Shown here one piece after another: positions 42,701-44,368 of a DNA stretch of 44,368 nucleotides (position 1 is its first letter; each line of letters begins with the position of its first letter). The stretch covers positions 1 through 44,368 of the forward strand of contig BQKZ01004731.1 in assembly GCA_036244855.1 (NCBI GenBank), in the 5' to 3' direction. The DNA comes from Temnopleurus reevesii (Eukaryota > Echinodermata > Echinoidea > Temnopleuroida > Temnopleuridae). Made by a program: the position numbers and the translations under genes. The notes beneath the pieces were generated by a model, which did not search any database, was not told the origin of the DNA, and saw nothing but the letters and a program-made list of their open reading frames with translations.

Positions 42701-44092
42701 AAAAATGACTAGGGGCAATTGCAAGAAATGATTGTCCTTGCTATTTCCTGCCTGGTAAATCATGTAAGCTTCTTGTCTCTCTTTGAACATTTATTTCAAT
42801 AACAAAATTTTCATTCATCATTGTTATAAGAGTGTCATATGAAGTTGAGATTTCTTAACAAGAAGATGAGAGCTGAAAGTATTTGTTGGCTCCAAAGTTT
42901 ACCAATTCCTTGAGATCATGACCCGCAGAATAGACTGGTCCTTCTGATGCAATGATGATAGCTCTGACATCATCGTCTTTGCAACTGAGCTCATCTGTTA
43001 GTTCACTCAACATGGCAAGAGACAGAGCATTCCTAAATAAAACAACAGAAAATGGCTGGTAAAGATCATTTTTCTAACATAAAAATATGGCTGATTCAAC
43101 AATTAAGCTTATATAGACTTGCTTATAGACTTGCTCTTGCAAATCTGTTCTAAACGGTTACGAACTCATTGTAATAAATGAACTTAAACCATGAGTTGGA
43201 TTATCATGCATCGGTCAACAGACACCAGGTTAAGAAATAAATTGGCACTGAATATTATTAATCAATGCCTATAAGTTTTCTTACTGAACTGATTATTGGC
43301 TAATCGTAATTCATGATCAGTGGATGTGGAGGCATCATGGTGCAGTGGTTCTGACTCTTGCTTTTCACCTTGAGGGTTGTAAGTTTGAATCTCACATATG
43401 GCGTCAATTTCGTCCAGCAAGAAATATATCTATATTGCACTCAACCCAGGTGAGGTGAATGGGTACCAGCAGAAATGTATTACTCAGCAGCTATGCTATA
43501 GCCGGGTAATAATGTTGTAATTGTAGTGAGCAGTTGAGTATATTCATAAGGAAATCGCGCCAAATAAATTTAAAAATTCTCATCATTATCATATCGTGAT
43601 CCCTGAGTATTTCTTAGGATGGAATTACATACGAATACATGCTGCGCTTTCAATTGATTCATCTTATTTAATTTAAGTTAACAATGTATTAATGGTATTA
43701 GTAGTAGTAGTAGTTATAATAATAATAAAAATAGTAGATATAATTTGTAATTTATTGGTATCATAATGTTAAGAAAACTTTGTAAAGCGCTGAGAGAAAA
43801 TGTTATTAAGCACTATATAAATATAGCCTTATTATTATTATTTCACAAAAGAATTCTTCAAGGCCGAGGTCTATCCCTCCTCTAAACGAGTATTCAGAAT
43901 GTGTACATTTGCTCTTTTATACAGGCTATAAACCATGCCAAGAACTTGCCTCTTCTTTGGATTACTGAGTGTAATTGTCCGAATGCCATCAACAAGGGTG
44001 GTTTGTGTAAGAGACGGACTGCTTTCTGCAGAGAATCTTCGCATCTGCTGATGTTTACAACGTCTGCTGACAGACACAACCACATTTTTAGC
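36618..44092 (-). CDS. ECHDC3: ECHDC3, enoyl-CoA hydratase domain-containing protein 3, 8 exons, 5' end missing
   Basis: Exons on the minus strand: 44092-43950, 43032-42903, 42089-41984, 41340-41256 (or the copy 39921-39837), 38626-38517, 38082-38024, 37602-37496 and 36738-36618. They join in frame for 286 residues; human ECHDC3 has about 300. The order of motifs matches that family: '[19 protein letters not shown]', 'SAGHDLKEL' (first oxyanion-hole Gly region), 'GRAYHTEVF', '[19 protein letters not shown]' (second oxyanion-hole region), '[18 protein letters not shown]', '[20 protein letters not shown]'. The basic '[15 protein letters not shown]' near the start resembles a mitochondrial presequence. 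Both catalytic Glu of classical hydratases are replaced (Q in GCQLV, G after FATP), so it is probably not a standard hydratase. The start codon lies beyond 44092. Confidence 0.93.
36749..36806. repeat. (GA)n microsatellite at the exon H acceptor
   Basis: On the ECHDC3 coding strand this is a (CT)n run within about 15 bases of the acceptor, so it forms part of the polypyrimidine tract. Its length may vary. Confidence 0.9.
37496..37602 (-). CDS. ECHDC3: ECHDC3 exon G
   Basis: The acceptor is 'ctcttttcag' and the donor 'gtaagt'. It encodes '[20 protein letters not shown]', then 'KMDRNSAY'. A truncated relative lies at 37658-37711. Confidence 0.92.
37658..37711 (-). pseudogene. ECHDC3: Truncated duplicate of ECHDC3 exon G
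   Basis: The acceptor 'ctcttttcag' and the first 54 bases parallel exon G and encode '[18 protein letters not shown]'. Similarity then stops exactly at a potential donor 'gtaata'. It is 18 codons long and phase 0 at both ends, so it could be spliced in without a frameshift. It is diverged from exon G, so it is not an assembly copy. Confidence 0.75.
38024..38082 (-). CDS. ECHDC3: ECHDC3 exon F
   Basis: The acceptor is 'ctatgcag' and the donor 'gtaggt'. It encodes '[20 protein letters not shown]', the helix after the active-site half. Confidence 0.92.
38517..38626 (-). CDS. ECHDC3: ECHDC3 exon E
   Basis: The acceptor is 'tttctttctcag' and the donor 'gtaaga'. It encodes '[20 protein letters not shown]' and '[10 protein letters not shown]'. 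Confidence 0.93.
38757..38945 (+). mobile_element. tRNA-derived SINE
   Basis: The head looks like a tRNA promoter: A box 'tggtctagtgggtaagac' and B box 'gggttcaattcc' with a pairing T stem. The acceptor stem does not pair, so it is not a functional tRNA. The body has 'gcactgtcaatcagtgttta' and 'ggataaggcaagaattatt', shared with the hairpin at 28199-28294, and it ends in an AATAAATAAG-like tail. Confidence 0.7.
39038..39172. mobile_element. Short MITE with imperfect inverted ends
   Basis: The left end 'taaggccccggtcatatagg' is roughly mirrored by the right end 'cctatgtgatcaggccctaa'. Inside, 'gcaacacgattcaacac' is mirrored by 'gtcgaattgtgttgc'. Confidence 0.65.
39316..39476. mobile_element. 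Foldback MITE with GGGGGGTGTTTCATCAA ends
   Basis: 'ggggggtgtttcatcaagat' at the left and 'atattgatgaaacacccccc' at the right are inverses. Inner 'ttgtcgcagcgacaa' and 'ctctgcgacaa' are also mirrored. The length is about 160 bp. Confidence 0.85.
39540..39665 (+). pseudogene. LINE ORF2 C-terminal remnant
   Basis: The plus strand reads '[19 protein letters not shown]', then '[12 protein letters not shown]'. That is a decayed form of the '..LWNSLP..LR...FK..LKTYLF' end common to CR1/Jockey-type LINEs. The second copy near 41000 reads 'SLPSQIR' and '[11 protein letters not shown]'. It is inactive. Confidence 0.5.
39837..39921 (-). CDS. ECHDC3: ECHDC3 exon D, second copy
   Basis: It encodes the same 27 residues as 41256-41340 with six synonymous differences and none changing an amino acid. 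Splice sites are intact. Being phase 1 to 2, the two copies cannot both be spliced in frame. They are either alleles or mutually exclusive. Confidence 0.88.
40026..40312 (+). mobile_element. LINE 3' tail insertion present in one copy of the duplication only
   Basis: About 290 bases ending 'ggggctaccctgttaaaata', then a run of AAAT/ATAA tetramers, interrupt the copy A intron. The matching position in copy B (near 41455-41470) lacks it. The tetramer tail and the 'ggggctaccctgtt' motif are typical of invertebrate CR1/L2-type LINE ends. Confidence 0.6.
40860..40913 (-). CDS. ECHDC3: Partial copy of ECHDC3 exon C, cut by N
   Basis: It is identical to the last 54 bases of exon C and keeps the donor, but is cut off by the N at 40914. 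It is part of the duplicated block. Confidence 0.85.
41256..41340 (-). CDS. ECHDC3: ECHDC3 exon D (copy nearer exon C): second oxyanion-hole region
   Basis: The acceptor is 'ccgttctag' and the donor 'gtaagg', phase 1 in and phase 2 out. It encodes '[20 protein letters not shown]' and 'SARFATP'. A second copy lies at 39837-39921. Confidence 0.9.
41984..42089 (-). CDS. ECHDC3: ECHDC3 exon C
   Basis: The acceptor is 'ttatttgtag' and the donor 'gtaatg', phase 0 in and phase 1 out. It encodes '[18 protein letters not shown]' and '[10 protein letters not shown]'. Confidence 0.92.
42145..42307. mobile_element. Foldback MITE in ECHDC3 intron B-C
   Basis: Long arms: 'acggcatggcatttgcgcga' and 'gttgttattggcca' at the left, 'tggccaataacac' and 'tcgcgtcaaagccatgcca' at the right. 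The spacer is about 40 bases. Confidence 0.8.
42903..43032 (-). CDS. ECHDC3: ECHDC3 exon B: first oxyanion-hole region
   Basis: The acceptor is 'atttag' and the donor 'gtaaac'. It encodes '[15 protein letters not shown]' and '[21 protein letters not shown]'. Confidence 0.92.
43329..43852 (+). mobile_element. tRNA-derived SINE with (ATT)n tail
   Basis: The head has A-box-like 'tggtgcagtggttctgact' and B-box-like 'gtaagtttgaatctcac'. The body has 'actcaacccaggtgaggtga' and 'tagccgggtaataatg'. The 3' end has 'aaagcgctgagagaaaatg', 'gcactatataaatatagcc', then (TTA)n. It is not a functional tRNA. The full 520 bp may be a composite. Confidence 0.65.
43950..44092 (-). CDS. ECHDC3: ECHDC3 exon A: presequence end and first strand
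   Basis: The acceptor is 'tttctttacacag'. It encodes '[13 protein letters not shown]' and '[14 protein letters not shown]'. The donor is AG|GCAAGT, a GC donor. The codon split (AG + G) joins perfectly to exon B as 'KKRNALSL'. An ATG at 44219-44221 is in frame but lies upstream of the good acceptor, so this is probably not the first exon. Confidence 0.85.
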
Positions 44093-44235
44093 CTGTGTAA
44101 AGAAAATTAGAAAACAGTTTTTATCCAAGCCAAAAAATTTGACAAGTATATTAGAAAAGCTAACATCCCACTTGCAATGACTGAACAGCGATAGATATCT
44201 GTTCCTACAATTATTTAACATTTAACTATGACGTT

Positions 44236-44305
44236 CATAATAATAATTATAATAATAATTTGCATTTATAAAGCGCCTTTTCGTGAGATTCAAAGCGCAT
44301 TTTAA
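44236..44305. mobile_element. SINE tail, (ATA)n plus 'tttataaagcgcc'
   Basis: AAT triplets are followed by 'tttgcatttataaagcgcct' and 'caaagcgcattttaag'. This is the same module as at 11843, in the region upstream of ECHDC3 exon A, where the first exon was not found. 44093-44368 otherwise shows nothing. Confidence 0.55.
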
Positions 44306-44368
44306 GAAAGGTAGAAAATACAGAACAGGCCAACATATGCATACATGTATAGAATAAACAGAATAACA

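Larger units (their letters stand above)
36739..43949 (-). other. ECHDC3: Introns of ECHDC3
   Basis: Largest: 42090-42902 (foldback), 43033-43949 (SINE), 38627-39836 (SINE, two MITEs, LINE remnant) and the duplicated C/D block. 36739-37495 contains the GA run and otherwise nothing identifiable. 38083-38516 contains a poly-C run near 38390. Confidence 0.65.

Noticed and set aside
43329..43410. Functional tRNA gene
   Set aside because: Only degenerate promoter boxes are present, and it continues into a SINE body and tail.
44093..44221. ECHDC3 start at the in-frame ATG at 44219-44221
   Set aside because: A good acceptor lies at 44093 and the translated extension does not resemble a presequence. 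The first exon is probably outside the window.
1..44368. CRISPR arrays, bacterial operons, prophage or integrated virus genes
   Set aside because: No regular repeat-spacer array, no ribosome-binding-site-led ORF series, and no capsid, integrase or polymerase motif beyond LINE remnants.

Overview
The window is animal nuclear DNA: AT-rich, with short exons bounded by GT/AG signals, long introns and many small inverted-repeat elements. The repeat style (tRNA-derived SINEs with ATT/AAT tails next to a 'tatagcgc' motif, foldback MITEs, Tc1/pogo-like MITEs) and the apparent presence of two divergent haplotypes in one assembly point to a highly heterozygous marine invertebrate deuterostome. A sea-urchin-like echinoderm is the best guess; this rests on repeat style and gene content, not on a search.

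Four protein-coding genes can be reconstructed exon by exon. (1) The plus-strand 3' part of a doublecortin-domain gene (DCDC2-like) lies at 79 to about 7693: one exon completes a DCX domain and at least five more encode a Ser/Lys-rich then Glu/Asp-rich tail. (2) A complete plus-strand gene for the mitochondrial F1Fo-ATPase inhibitor IF1 (four exons, 10768-16385, 108 aa) has a recognisable presequence and the conserved inhibitory segment. (3) A complete plus-strand gene for a flavodoxin-fold NADPH-dependent FMN/quinone reductase (three exons, 19726-28108, 204 aa) has a 5.9 kb first intron. (4) The minus-strand ECHDC3 gene (mitochondrial enoyl-CoA hydratase domain-containing protein 3) has eight exons at 44092-36618, complete except for the extreme 5' end. 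The genes do not form a pathway. IF1 and ECHDC3 are mitochondrial, the reductase is probably cytosolic, and the doublecortin protein is microtubule-associated.

Layout: 1-7.7 kb doublecortin gene; 7.8-10.7 kb TGA microsatellite, a MITE, a LINE remnant and a duplicated segment; 10.8-17.1 kb IF1; 17.1-19.7 kb MITEs and a polypyrimidine tract; 19.7-28.1 kb FMN reductase, whose first intron holds a 2.3 kb near-identical tandem duplication joined at an N; 28.1-36 kb intergenic with at least seven MITE-type elements; 36-44.1 kb ECHDC3; 43.3-44.4 kb SINE sequence.

Three of the five N positions (9939, 22646, 40914) sit exactly at the junction of a direct duplication. The simplest reading is that the assembler placed the two alleles end to end. 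No new multi-gene system was found. The most interesting biology is in ECHDC3: a tandem array of decaying copies of its last coding segment downstream of the stop codon, a partial in-frame duplicate of exon 7, and a GC-AG intron. IF1 also appears to lack one heptad of its coiled coil.
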